From Galeopsis tetrahit (taxonomy: Eukaryota > Streptophyta > Magnoliopsida > Lamiales > Lamiaceae), in contig OY776125.1 in assembly GCA_963675135.1 (NCBI GenBank), positions 48,762,513-48,826,512 of the forward strand: a stretch of 64,000 nt of DNA. The letters run 5' to 3'. Below, piece after piece: positions 11,408-23,130 of this stretch. Position 1 is the stretch's first letter; each line of letters begins with the position of its first letter. The translations under genes were made by a program, and so were the position numbers. The notes under the pieces were generated by a model. That model worked only from the letters and a program-made list of their open reading frames with translations, made no database searches and was not told the origin of the DNA.

Positions 11408-13698
11408 GATGTTACAGCTTGCTCTCACAGGAAGCGATATCTTACCTAGGTGATTAGTGTGAAAATTGCTCGAAACTCATGTGTTTAATTCGCATAATTT
11501 GATAGGATTTCTTGCATTATTTACATTAAATTGACTAATTGCACTTGATTTGGAGAAAGAGTGTTGTTTGCTATTTTTATAGGAAAAAGAGCACATTTGG
11601 AGTGAAACACGCCTCGATTATTTTGTGACGTCAATTGAAGAAATGAAATGAGAATTGAGTCGAGCAAAAATGGAAGTTGAAGATTATTTGGGCCAACAAT
11701 TTAATTGATGGCCCATTTAATTGAGTAGTACGAGAATTGCAATGGACCAAGTGGGCCCATTTGATAATTGTTGTAAGGAATGAATTAAAAAGCAAGCAGC
11801 CCATGTAGCTTGATGGAATTGGCCCAATTATGGCAGTTGTCAAAGAGGAAGGAAGCTGCTGAAATTAAAACAATTAATTTAGGAAGGTTACCATATACAA
11901 TATATATTACTTGGAGGCCACACCACACAGGCGACTATATATAATAAAGGAAGTGAATTGGAAAGGAGGGGGGTAGCAGTAGGGAAGACGGAGAAAACAT
12001 AGTAGCTCATCGGAGGAAACCCTACCCCTCCACACTCCACTCAATGAATTAGTTTAGCTTGTTATTTTATTTCTTAGATAGATTTAATATAGTGTTTTAT
12101 TTGATTGTGGAATTGAAGGATTAGAAGACTTGAAGGTGATATTTTTCTTTTATTTAAGTTTTGTTTGGTAAATTTCATGTCTATTTCAATTTCTCTTATT
12201 GTGTTAGTTATGTGTGTTTTCTCAAACACCATGGGCTAAGCTTTTTATGCTTTGGGTGTTTGAAACCATGTGAATATTTAGTGTTGAAATTGTTTATGCT
12301 TTGATTATTGTTGATATTTGGATTATTGCTTCTCTTATTGAGTTTTATTGGTGCTTTGTGTATTAACTTCTATTAATCCGTATTTTGAGGCATGCTTAGC
12401 GTAGATGAGAGTTACATGAACATGTTTAAATTTATGGTGTGAGTTGTTGATATACAAATGCGTTTATTTTACTTTTAATTCGTCGAGAGAGAGTTAATTG
12501 TATTAGAATCCTCATTAAGAGACATTAATTACTTGAATGGTTATTTGGGTAGAATTTCATTCGTAGTTGTTATTTTCTTTTAATTGTCATTGTCTTGTTT
12601 TCTTGGTTAGTAGTTAATTTACTTATTAGGATTGTGTTTAGTTTAATTTTTTGTCTTTAGATTATTGTTTAGTTTTAGTTTTGCATCCAACTCCCGAAAC
12701 CGTAGCTACATTAGGTATGACAACACACAACTCTAGGGATCCATTGCACTAGCCCACCTCCCGTGGTTCGATACTACTTGGTCGAAATACTTACGTGTAT
12801 ACTACTGCGATCCCTTATGCTTGAGGGGAAGTAGTTAGTCAAAATATATTGCCTAAAATTCGTTCAAGTCACCAGGGCAAAGAATGGAATTGGAAAAACT
12901 GTTGCGTTTTGCATTCCTGCCTTGGAGAAAATTGACCAAGATCAAAATGATATTCAAGGTTTGTCCTGTAACCATTTATGTTCCTTCAGATTTTGTACCT
13001 CTGTAGTTTTTTGGAAATACGGCCTTGCGTTTATATGCTAGAACTAATGAATTCTGGCGCTGAAAATGAGAACAAGAGAAATTTAGTTCATAGTTTTAGT
13101 TTTTTCTTTTTCACCTGGGGTTGTACGAGTCAAGAAAAATATAAGCATCTGATGAAACATGAAATGGTTTGATGTGGATGTATGATACCAAGAGTCTTGT
13201 AGCTGGAGTCTTGGTTTATGGTAATATTAGATATTTTCATATGCTGAAATTGGCGACTTTAAGGGAATAATGTTTCATACAACCTTTTATTACTCTTATT
13301 ATCATATTTGTCTTTCAGAATTTATGTATCTGCTGCTATTTTCAAGTAATTGTGCTAGTTTTAATACGCACAGATGCATTCGTCAGTTGACTAATAGTGG
13401 CAGTGGTTAACCTTAATAATATTCAACACTCATCTTGGTATACTACTCTTTGCAGTCGTTATTCTTGTCCCAACAAGAGAATTGGCTCTTCAAACGTCAC
13501 AAGTTTGTAAAGAACTTGGGAAACACTTAAAAATTGAAGGCATGCATGGCTACAACTGGTGGAACTAGCTAAAAGGATGACATAATGCGTCTCTATCAAC
13601 CAGTTCATTTACTTGTTGGGACACCTGGGAGAATTCCTGATCTTGAGGGAAAAGGGGTGTGCCACTTAAATGAGTGCTTTATGCTTATAATGGATGAG
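11408..13698 (+). pseudogene. DEAD-box RNA helicase pseudogene (DDX6/DHH1-type, RH6/8/12-like)
   Basis: Three exon-like blocks are recognisable: 11408-11450 plus 12872-12958, one exon interrupted by a solo LTR, and 13456-13698. The first encodes LALTGSDILPR|AKNGIGKT, the Q-motif end and Walker A of DEAD-box proteins (usually ARAKNGTGKT), then AFCIPALEKIDQDQNDIQ. The second encodes VILVPTRELALQTSQVCKEL (motif Ia) and, after a frameshift, TTGGTS, VGTPGRI and LIMDE (DEAD region). The splice GT at 12959 and AG at 13454-13455 keep frame. A frameshift near 13540 and a stop after TTGGTS show it is dead. Intact relatives act in mRNA decapping and P-bodies. No upstream exons were found, so it is a fragment. 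Confidence 0.85.
11451..12871. mobile_element. Solo LTR, 1421 bp, in helicase exon
   Basis: It starts TGATTAGTGTG and ends TTCAAGTCA. The flanks are CTAGG (11446-11450) and CCAGG (12872-12876), a 5-bp target-site duplication with one transition. Removing the LTR and one copy of the repeat restores the helicase frame (DIL-PR-AKNG), so the boundaries are well supported. The 3' end has a CCACCTCCCGTGGTTCGATA-like segment similar to the ends of other plant gypsy LTRs. No internal domain is present. Confidence 0.85.
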
Positions 13699-14093
13699 GT
13701 TTTTAACATAACTTAGTTGTTTGGTGTATGTAGTACAAATAGCCATACATAATATGTTCTTCAATGAGGGAAATCAATACAAAGAATGAAAGTTGTGTTG
13801 ATCGAAGTCCCCAAAAATAATTGAAAGTTATGGTAATTTTTCTATTTTATCGTCTTTTCAAGACATATTATACACCTTATTGTCATTGAAAAAAAGAAAG
13901 AGCTCTAGATTTTGTGGTACCTATGAGTTTATGATGATCATTGCTTTGTATGAAGTTTTTATTAATATTTATACGAAGTTACTATAATAATACAACAAAG
14001 TGGAAGTTCCTTTTGTTTCATTTCAATTATTGTCTTTAATATGGTTAATATGAAAATATGTGTTCTAAAATGAGTAACTAAATCTCAAGAAGA
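13699..14093. other. Noncoding DNA downstream of helicase fragment
   Basis: Probably remaining intron of the helicase pseudogene; no further exon was recognised. Confidence 0.4.
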
Positions 14094-14628
14094 TCTTCAC
14101 ACAGAGGCGGACCTATGGAGTGACATAACTGTACCCCAAAATTTTATTTTATTTTACTAAATATATATATATATATATTTAAAAACTAAGGTACGTGTAA
14201 CTTGCTAAAGAATTGCATAAATCAATATAAATTTAAAAGGCCCATCCGAATATAATATAAGCCCATACCACTCAATTAAATTAAAAAGGAACTTGTTTTA
14301 TAATTTTCAAACCCTGGTCCCCTCTTCCACAACAAATCAACGATACTCTATTACTTTGTTCTCCTTCTCGCGCTCCTGCCGCCATCTGGATATAGTGCCA
14401 TAGTAAATTTACTGAGGTAAAAAAAATACTTATTTATTTTATCAATTTTTAATAGTAATATTATTTTGTTAAATTTCTAAGTTATTTAAGTGAAATTGAT
14501 GCTAAAAAATTAGGGTTTGATATATTTTACAATTGTGTATTTGAATTGTGTGTTCTTTTGTATAAATTTTATAGAAATTTATGTGTAATATGTGATTGTA
14601 TTCTCATTTTATATAATTTAATTAGGAA

Positions 14629-17138
14629 ATGAGAGATGAAACATCAAAATCAAAGGCTATGAGAAAACAAAAACAACCCGATCTTCGCCAATTTATGCTC
14701 AAGAAATTGAAATCTCAAGGAACTTCTTGCTCTTCACCGATAGATAATGATGTTCATTCTAATGTTAGTGAGTTTCCTTCATCTCAATCACTTGCTTTCA
14801 CTCAAGAAAATAATATGGAATTTGATAATTCAAGTTCTTTTAGTGAACCATCACTAGAGGAAAAATGGTTATATGATGTTGAACTTCTTCCACATGATCC
14901 GGGAAAAAGAATAAACATAATAGATTATGCTCCAAATGAACGAAATGTGGTAAGAAGAGGATACATTCTTAAGAAACCTTGTCAACCAAAAACTCATGAT
15001 TTTCCTCAAAGGGATGTTGGAGGCATTCGTCGGTTTAGTGTTTGTTGGTTTAAAAAATATGATTGGCTTGAATATAGTATTGAGAAAGATGCGGCATTTT
15101 GTTTTGTTTGTTTCTTGTTCAAGAATGATGTGGAAATTAGTGCTGGAGGAGATGCCTTTGTTAATGGAGGATTTAGATCATGGAATAAACCAGGTAGATT
15201 TGAGAAGCATGTTGGTGGGGTTAAAAGTGCTCATAATCTTGCTTATGAAAAAAATGTGAATTTAAGAAACTCAAAAGAGAAATATATTGTACATGTTTTT
15301 GGTAAAGCAAGTGAAATGATTCGAAGTGAATATGTAACACGTTTGAAAGCTTCACTTACTTGTTTGAGATTTCTTTTGCGTCAAGGGTTGGCATGTCGTG
15401 GGCACGATGAAAGTGAAGAGTCAAATAATAGGGGAAATTTTCTTGAGCTTTTGAAGTGGCTAGCCAAACATAATAAGGATGTCAAAAATGTAATTTTTGA
15501 AAATGCCCCAAACGATAATCAAATGACGTACCAAAAATTCAAAAAGATCTTATCAATTGTTGTGCTAAAGAGACAACTAAGCTCATTATACAAGATCTTG
15601 GTGATGACTACTTTGGTATTTTAGCTGATGAGTCAAGTGATGTGGCTCAAAAGGAGCAACTAGCTCTTTGTTTGCGTTATGCTGATGGTAAAACAGGAAT
15701 GATAGTTGAACGCTTTCTTGGACTCGTACATGTTGGTGATACCACTGCTTTGACACTTAAAGCTGCAATTACATATTTGCTCATGGAGCATTCTTTGAGT
15801 CCATCTAAGATTCGAGGTCAAGGGTATGATGGAGCTAGCAACATGAAAGGTGAGATAAATGGTCTTAAGACTTTATTTATGAAGGATAAGCCATGTGCTT
15901 ACTATGTTCATTGTTTTGCTCATCAACTTCAATTAACACTAGTAGTCGTTGCTAAAAAAAATAAGGATTGTACTTGGCTATTTGAAACGCTTACAAACTT
16001 GTTGAATGTGGTTGGAGTTTCTTGTAAGAGGAGAGAAATGATTCGAGTAAGTCAAGCTCAAAAAGTTGCTCAAGCATTGGAATTAGGTGAACTTGAGAGT
16101 GGATCAGGTTTGAATCAAGAGTTAGGTTTGAAAAGACCCGGTGATACTCGTTGGGGATCACATCATAAAACTCTTTTGAATGTTATCTACATATTTCCAA
16201 CATTAATTGAGGTTCTTGTGATGATTGTAGAGAACCCTTCGTGTCCGGAAGATCAGGTAAAAGTTGAATCCATTTTGTACTCATTAGAATCATTTGATTT
16301 TATTTTCATGGCGCACTTGATGTTGACTATTTTTGGGTACGCTAATGATTTGTGTCTTGCTTTGCAAAAAAAAGATCAAAATATTGTTAATGCCATGACC
16401 CTCGTTTCATTAACGAAACACATGTTGCAAAAATCAAGGGATTGCGGATGGAAAACTCTCTTGAACGATGTCACTTCATTCTGCACTAAATATGGCATTG
16501 TTGTTCCCGATATGGATGCTTCTTATATTTTACGAGGAAGATCAAGACGTTTTGTTCAACAAGAGACGAACCTACAACATTTTCGGGTTAACATTTTATT
16601 AGGGGTAATTGATTTACAACTCCATGAGCTCAATAATAGATTTGATGAGGTTAATATGGAGTTGCTCACCTGCATGGCTTGCTTGAGTCCTAAAGATGGT
16701 TTTTCTTCTTATGATAAGGAGAAAATACTTAAACTTGCCACATTTTATCCATATGAGTTTTCAGGTATTGATTTGATGACTCTTGCATTCCAACTTGATA
16801 TATTAATTGAAGATATGCAAAGAGATGATATGTTTAAAGATTTGCTTGATCTTGATGCCCTTTCGATGAAGCTGGTAGAAACAAAGAAGCATGTCACTTA
16901 TCCGACAATTTATTTGCTAATGAAGTTGGTGTTGATTCTTCTAGTTGCTACTGCAGGTGTGGAAAGAGTTTTTTCAGGAATGACTTATGTCAAAAATAGG
17001 TTGCGAAATAGCATAGGTGATCAATTATTAAATGATTGTTTGATCACTTTCATTGAGAAAGACTTGTTTCTACAAATATCCGATGAAGATGTCATAGATC
17101 GCTTTCAAAAAATGAAAACTCGTCGGACTCAGTTGTAA
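14629..17138 (+). pseudogene. hAT transposase with TTF zinc finger, one frameshift
   Basis: The N-terminal part (14629 to about 15545) has a TTF-type zinc-finger region (RRFSVCWFKKYDWLEYS, then FCFVCFLFKND, then NWN-like GFRSWNKP). The part from about 15550 to 17138 continues with ILADESSDVAQKEQL (first catalytic Asp region). It then has GQGYDGASNMKGEINGL, YVHCFAHQLQLTLV, DTRWGSHHKTL and the C-terminal dimerisation segment with AGVERVFSGMTYVKNRLRN. This order is that of the DUF4371/ZMYM-like hAT family. A frameshift in the A-rich stretch near 15535-15560 separates the two halves, so this copy should not make full-length transposase. Total length near 830 codons is normal for the family. Confidence 0.9.
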
Positions 17139-17192
17139 CTGTAGTTGTAATTTTATTTATACTTTATGAAATTATCTATTGATCGTACCCCC

Positions 17193-17920
17193 TAGAGCCG
17201 TCAAAACGGGCTGGGCCCGTTGGGTCAGCCCGCCCCGCCACTTAAAATAGTGGGTTGGGCTAAGCTTTTCCAAGCCCGCCAGGAAGCGGGCCCAGGCGGG
17301 CCGGACCGTTTGGTTCGCGGTCTTTGGCGGGTTGGTGCGGGCTTTGGCGGGCTGGCCCGCCTTTTTTTTTTAAATATTATATTTACTTAAAAAATAAAAA
17401 AAAAATGTATTTTATGCCTTTTATAGGGGTTGAACTCAAGACCTGACTAGGTAATGATGCTCTAACCATTTGAACTATCCAACTTTGTTTTAAAAAAATA
17501 TACAATAAATCTAACTAAAAGAAAAAACTCTAGTAAATGACAGATTATAGAAGCAGCTCCATTTTTTTTTCCTTCTTTCTTCATTTTCTGATATATATAA
17601 ATAATATTATTGTAATTTATAGTGTATTGTACAATTAATAATGACAATGTTTCTAATTAGTTTTTTTGTTGTTAATTATTAACACTATAATTCTTGATAT
17701 ATACTGTAATTTTTGTGTTTCTTAATAAATTTAATAAATACTTTTGTAAAAAAAAAAAAAAAAAGTTGGCCCGCCTAAACCCGCGGCCCGCCCATTTTTG
17801 GGTTGGGTTGAGGTTTTTGCAGCCCGCTTAACAAACGGTCTGGCCCGCCCCGCCCCGCCAAATGGCGGGCTTTTGCGGTTTTGGCCCGTCCCGCCCCGCC
17901 GGCCCGTCTTGACAGGTCTA
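17193..17920. mobile_element. Nested non-autonomous hAT, 728 bp, 8-bp TSD
   Basis: The ends are TAGAGCCGTCAAAACGGGC and, reverse complemented, TAGACCTGTCAAGACGGGC. The flanks are GTACCCCC at 17185-17192 and GTACCCCC at 17921-17928, a perfect 8-bp duplication. Both ends are GC-rich with repeated GGCGGGC/GCCCGCC motifs; the centre is AT-rich with no ORF of note. It inserted into the 3' noncoding part of the larger hAT. Confidence 0.92.
17425..17480 (-). other. tRNA-like module inside nested hAT
   Basis: On the minus strand it reads GGATAGTTCAAATGGTTAGA (A-box-like, as in TAGCTCAGTTGGTTAGAGC) followed 25 nt later by GAGTTCAACCCC (B-box-like). It is too short and too degenerate to be a working tRNA gene. 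Confidence 0.5.
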
Positions 17921-17963
17921 GTACCCCCGATTTTAAAATCCTAGGTCCGCCACTATCTTCACA

Positions 17964-18748
17964 GAACTAAAATCACGCACTTGAATTTGGACTGAAGCTA
18001 TTGAATTGAGATATTTGGGAGGCAATTACAACCAGTGGACTAAGAACTCACTTCTAAGTTTGTATTGTATTATTAACTATATGCTCAATGGTGATTGCTT
18101 TTGAATGTAAATTAGACTTTGAAATTGTTGGGTGAAATTGTATTACCCTATTTAATCTCAATAAATTCATTTATTAATTACAAAATAAAAAGTATATATC
18201 TGGGTGAACACCTCAAGGATTGAGGTGCACCCCTAACTAGTTTTAATAAAGTGCTTTAGTTCTTCTTTTAATCGATTAAATAATAATTTTAAATTGATTT
18301 GGAGAAACGAATTTTAGAAAATTATTTCAATTTAAAATTTTGTTACATTAACTATTACAGTACAATATTGAACAAGAATTTTTAATTTCGAAATTAATGA
18401 AATACAAGATTTATATACCATATTAATCAGTATAAGATTATCAGTACGAGACCAACACATTATACATGTTGAAAACAATTATTACATATTTTAATTTATA
18501 TTTTAGAGTATGTGAATTTATTTTTTGTTCCATAGTATGAAAATTGAATTAAAATTTTTAATATTTTAAATTATTTTGTTTTAGAGGTATACTGATTAAA
18601 TTTTGAAAGGTACCATAACATTCCAATTTGAAGACATGTTAATGATTAATATAGGCTACCAAAAAAAATCATATATTTTTTGCTAACTTAACTGAACAAC
18701 TATAATAGGATATGCTGGAATTTATCTCATATTTTTTTGCTAACCAAC
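17964..18748. other. AT-rich noncoding DNA
   Basis: No gene or element boundary recognised between the hAT and the LINE. Confidence 0.5.
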
Positions 18749-18764
18749 TATACAATCATTTTGG

Positions 18765-20576
18765 CTCCCTACTGTGACGATTAAGGCCAAACGATTCCAG
18801 TTTGATTACTTGGTTGATCGTGTGCGTCAAAGAATTAATTCTTGGAATCATAAGAAGTTTTCAAAGGGAGGAAAGGAGGTGTTGATTAAATCGGTTCTTC
18901 AGGCTATTCCATCATATGTGATGTCTTGTTTCAGGATTCCAATTTTGATTTGTACGGATATTGAGAAACTTATTGCCAAATTCTGGTGGGGTTCTTCGAA
19001 TGAGGACAACAAGATTCATTGGATGAGATGGAAGGCACTATGTAAACCCAGAGAGGAGGGAGCTAGGGATGAACTTCTGTGGTTTGGTTTCATTTAACCA
19101 AGCTCTTTTGGCTAAGCATGTTTGGAGAATTATGCAACGTCCGGAATCACTCGTAAGCAGGATATTCAAAGCTAGATATTTTAAGGATACTGATATTTTG
19201 GCTGCAAACTTGGGATCTAGCCCATCCTTCATCTGGAGATCAATGATTTGGAGTCGTGACATTATTGAGCAAGGCATGCGGTGGAGGATAGGGAATGGAA
19301 ATACAGTGCATATCTTCATGGATACAGGGGGGCAATGATGGTAGGATCTTCTCTCGAATTGCAAGTGCATCCAATGTGAATCGGTTTTTAACCCCAGATT
19401 ATAAATGGAATGAAGAACTTTTGGTCAATGCTTTTCTCCCTATTGAAGTCAAAGCCATTATGCGAGTGCCGCGGCTGGGGAGACATTGTTTGGACCAAAG
19501 TTATTGGCCATGTGTTACGACTGGGAGCTACACAGTTGCTTCAGGATATGTTCTTGCTACTCAGATTCGTAATAAAAATAAAATTGGTGATCAAACAAGC
19601 TCATCAGTAAAGGACCGATTGCAATGTGTGGCAAAGGCTATTTGGAAACTTCATGTTCCTCCTAAGATCTGAATTTTTGGATGGAAGATTTTGCACGATT
19701 CGCTAGCCACGGAAGGTAATCTTGTTAAACATTATATTCCTATGTCTCCTTGTTGTTTATGTTGTGGGGCTCATTTTGCGGATACAATGCATGTTCTTTT
19801 TCTTTGTTTTTTTGCTAAAAAAGTTTGGAAGAAGCAAGGCCTTTGGGGAACCTTAAAAAAGTTTGTGAAAGGCTCATTGATTCAACTTTTTGATGTAATT
19901 GTGTGCTCTTCATCAATTGGCAATTTATTGCCCAATGTGATTGTGATTTGATGGGCTATATGGAAGGAGCGGTGTAAATGGTTACATGCGGATGGGGTAG
20001 GAGATGTGAGGGTCCGGGTACCCTTGAATTTTGAGGTTAAATGGGCATTGGACTATTGGCAGGATTTTCTTAAAATAAGAGTATGTCCCTTTACCCAAAT
20101 AGAGGGCTACACAGAAAAAAAGGATTTTCCCAACTCAGGATCCTTTGAGTTTTAGCTTGTACGTCGATGTCTAATCTTGATGGGAGGGGAATGCATCAAT
20201 AATCCAGGGTCGGTGGTTGCTTCTGAGTTGAAAGCGGCTGAGTTTGGATGTGCAAGATGTGTCAAATTCGGAAGGAGAGTTACCAATCTGTTTATGGATT
20301 CTTCAACTGCAGTTCAGGCAATCAATGGATCACATGGGTTGGAGCAATTTGATCATGATATTATTAGGAGAATCCGACGTTCTTTAGGGACGGCAGGTAT
20401 GTGGAAGTGTAGTTATATTCCTCGAGCACAGAACAGGATTGCTCATCTGGCAGTTCAGGAAGCTTGGAATTTTTCAATGCCTTACGATTGGCTTGAAAAT
20501 GATATTTCGCAATATATTAGGGATTGTATTCTTCATTAATCTTTTGTATCCCTAGTGTATTCTCAAAAAAAAAAAA
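18765..20576 (+). mobile_element. 5'-truncated LINE with 16-bp TSD and poly(A)
   Basis: TATACAATCATTTTGG occurs at 18749-18764 and again at 20577-20592 directly after an A-rich tail (TCAAAAAAAAAAAA). This is the classic mark of target-primed reverse transcription. Coding remnants between them belong to the C-terminal part of a plant L1-type ORF2. A third partial copy of the target word (CTATACAATCATTT) lies at about 20611-20625. Confidence 0.92.
18774..20539 (+). pseudogene. LINE ORF2 C-terminal remnant (RT tail, zf-RVT, RNase H)
   Basis: The first block has SWNHKKFSKGGKEVLIKSVL, LQAIPSYVMSCFRIP and IEKLIAKFWWG, the conserved region after the RT in plant L1 elements. Next come AKHVWRIMQRPESLVSRIFK and RIGNGNTVHIFMD. 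A zinc-binding zf-RVT region follows, with PCCLCCGAHFADTMHVLF. The last block (20177-20539) has MDSSTAVQAINGS and YIPRAQNRIAHLAV, an RNase H domain tail. At least two frameshifts (near 19065 and 19320) and in-frame TGA codons at about 19670 and 19949 break it. The RT catalytic motifs are absent because of the 5' truncation. Confidence 0.88.
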
Positions 20577-20592
20577 TATACAATCATTTTGG

Positions 20593-21640
20593 GTTCGGAA
20601 AAAAAAAACACTATACAATCATTTATGTGATTGAACACAATTAAATAATTTTATTCCCTAGAATTTTGTAATGAAATGAATTTTATTACTATTAACTGAG
20701 AAAATTAATTATTAATCTTTTAATTAAGGAAATTATTTATTATTTTAATTAAGGGAAGAGTTAAGAGAGGACATAGAAGATAAAAATTGATTAATAAGTA
20801 GTAAAATTGTTCAACTTTTGAGATCGTTAACCTTTTTTTTTTTTCTTTGTAAATAGTTAAAAAGGCATTTAATAAGGAATAAAAAGTGTATTATTATTTT
20901 TATCAATTTAATTATTTATTTAGGATACTAGTTTATATTTAAAAATGTTTTATTTCTTTCGTTCTTTGTTTGATTGTCCTTATAATTTTGACACAAGATT
21001 TAATGTGAGAGTTGTTTATAATTTTTTATTGAGAATGTAATAGTCATGAATTGAGGAGAATGTGACAAAAAAAATATTTATGTGTGGAAAAAGTAATGAC
21101 AATCGAAGTAATTTTGAGATATTTAAAAATAGATAATTAAAAATAATAACATATTAAGAGGTGACAATCTAATAAAGAAGGGACGAATTGAATTATTAAA
21201 TGAGCAATTTAATTAGGGATTGAGGGAGTATATGAATATTAGGAAGCAATAGCGAAATGTAGCAAACAAGAAAAGTAGGATAACTAATCAATTTTAATAC
21301 TTCAATTTAATTATAAATTTATACAAATATTATGAGTCCAACCCGAATTAATCAACCTTCACGAGTCACGACCATGCACCGTACATGTAATATGCGCATA
21401 AAAATTTGAAAGATATCGTAACATTCCACTTTTATAAGCATTAAAGTTATATATATGATCATGGATTAACTTTAACTTAATCTTTGACAATTTTTATTTA
21501 CTTACCTTAGTTATATGATATCATTTAAAATTTATGTAAAGACTCTATTTATTCCTAAAAATATTGAAATATTATTTATTTGATAACCGCAAATTATTAA
21601 AGATCAAATCGTCTGAATAATTTATTCATTCGTACCCAAA
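20593..21640. other. AT-rich noncoding DNA
   Basis: No gene seen. A GAGGGAGTA word near 21224 hints at an eroded MITE, but no matching partner is clear. Confidence 0.5.
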
Positions 21641-21740
21641 GACGTAGCCACGTTGGGCCCGGGGGCATTGGGCCCCCCACTACATTTCTGAATTTCCTTT
21701 ATATCAAATTATATGTTCATCAAAATCAATAAGTTTCTGT

Positions 21741-21806
21741 TTGGCCTAGCGGTTTGTAATGCTTTATTAGATTCAAAGAATCTTTCTGTGGCAGGTTTCA
21801 ATTCCT
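21741..21806 (+). other. tRNA-like module
   Basis: TTGGCCTAGCGGTTTG (A-box consensus TRGCNNAGYNGG) is followed about 45 nt later by GGTTTCAATTCC (B-box-like). It is preceded by a GGGCCCGGGGGCATTGGGCC segment at 21653-21676 that looks like a DNA-transposon end. It is probably a SINE- or MITE-borne tRNA relic and not a functional tRNA. Confidence 0.45.
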
Positions 21807-21816
21807 ATCAACAACA

Positions 21817-21950
21817 AAATTCCATTTATTTCCTTTTGAATTTTTTGAAGAAATTTATTATAAGATTTGAATATTTATTAGTGAAATTCCATTTATTTCC
21901 TTTTGAATTTTTTGAAGAAATTTATTATAAGATTTGAATATTTATTAGTG
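21817..21950. repeat. Exact 67-bp tandem duplication
   Basis: Two identical units, 21817-21883 and 21884-21950, begin AAATTCCATTTATTTCC and end GAATATTTATTAGTG. No substitutions are seen, so the duplication is recent. Confidence 0.95.
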
Positions 21951-22578
21951 AAATATTTGAGTTATATTTTAAATCATTCAAGATTATTATTATTTAATTA
22001 ATTTTTAAGCATATCTTTTCAATTTGAATATTTAGTTGTGAAATGATATTTCAATGTTATATTTTGGATTGTTCAAGATTTTACACATTTATATATAAAA
22101 ATGCATACTGTATTTTATAAATTATAATATTAATATAGTTTGAGATGTTTGTAATATATATAATTAAAGAAAGTTACTCCATTATATTTATATTATTTCA
22201 GTGTTAGAGTAATATTAATTGGGCCCCCCTATACAAATTTATATTATATATTTTTTTTATTTTATAATAATTATTTTTAATAACTTTCATATGGAGAACT
22301 CTTTCTACAACCATTGGATCCTAGTATTCCACAAAGACATTGTTCTTAATGTTGCATGTTATAACTCCCCTTCGACATGTTACTTACATACTGCACATTC
22401 TAGGTTTTTTATTTCGTTTAACATTTGTGAATCATCTACTTGCAATATAATATTTGATACTCATTTTTCAAGTTAAAATTGATAATATCGGACGAGGCAC
22501 CGATAATTAACATATTTTTTTTTGAGTCACTTGATCGAAGCCTAAGAGATATAGTTAGAACTTAGAAGTCCTGATGAA

Positions 22579-22704
22579 TTGATGTTTATCTTGCCTCTTG
22601 GAGAAAAAACTGTGATTCTTGGTGGAGACTTCAAACAAATTCTTCCTATTATTTTCAAAGGTCCTAAAAAAGAAATAGTCCACTCTTCCCACAAAGCAAT
22701 TTGC
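22579..22704 (+). pseudogene. PIF1-like Helitron helicase fragment
   Basis: Forty-two codons only. The GGDFKQILPI motif (Walker B region of PIF1 helicases, usually GGDFRQILPV) followed by KEIVHSSH is diagnostic of Helitron helicases. Sequence on either side is no longer coding. Confidence 0.75.
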
Positions 22705-22970
22705 TAGGGTTGAAGAGGAACATGAGGCTGAAGACCGGAAATTCTAACGGTAGTAATACATCTAACGAAATAGTTGAATTTTCTATTCTATTTATATATA
22801 TATATGATGTAATCTATATTTGCTACACCATTTTATTTTTTTATCTTTTAATAGAATAATAAATTTACAAATCTATACATGTTTCAAATATATTTTTTAA
22901 TTATTAAATTCAAATTAAAATATATTATAAATTTATTTTAATCCCGTGTAAAATGCGAATCTTACACTAG
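22579..22970 (+). mobile_element. Helitron remnant with 3' terminus
   Basis: 22579-22704 encodes a short PIF1-type helicase segment (LPLGEKTVILGGDFKQILP, then IVHSSHKA), the Helitron RepHel motif II region. The frame stops at 22705. About 260 bp downstream, CCCGTGTAAAATGCG followed by CTTACACTAG|T (CTAG at 22967-22970) resembles a Helitron 3' end with a decayed hairpin. Rep motifs and a 5' end were not found. Confidence 0.65.
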
Positions 22971-23130
22971 TTAATACATAATGATAAATGTTTTATTTTA
23001 TTTCATTTCCTAGGAGGGGTGTTTGGTAGGTTGCAAAAATTGTAAAGAAAAAAATAACATTTGTAGAATTAATGGGTATTTATAGGGGTGAATGAATTGA
23101 TTTTTCATTTTATTACAATTATTGAGTTAC

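Larger units (their letters stand above)
14102..17955 (+). mobile_element. Complete hAT element (ZMYM/TTF-type) with 8-bp TSD
   Basis: The left end is CAGAGGCGGACCTATGG and the right end, in reverse complement, is TAGTGGCGGACCTAGG, so the inverted termini match apart from a few substitutions. The flanks are TCTTCACA at 14094-14101 and TCTTCACA at 17956-17963, a perfect 8-bp duplication as expected for hAT. The interior carries one transposase ORF with a single frameshift and, after it, a second nested hAT (17193-17920). Confidence 0.92.

Noticed and set aside
11223..11453. 76-codon ORF before the solo LTR
   Set aside because: Only its last 14 or so codons match the helicase; the rest is intron sequence read by chance.
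17425..17480. Functional tRNA gene
   Set aside because: Too short, A and B boxes degenerate, no acceptor stem; the same applies to 21741-21806 and 40396-40454.
20950..21230. Degenerate Stowaway-like MITE
   Set aside because: Only a GAGGGAGTA word on one side and a CTTTCGTTCTTTG-like word on the other; too eroded to support.
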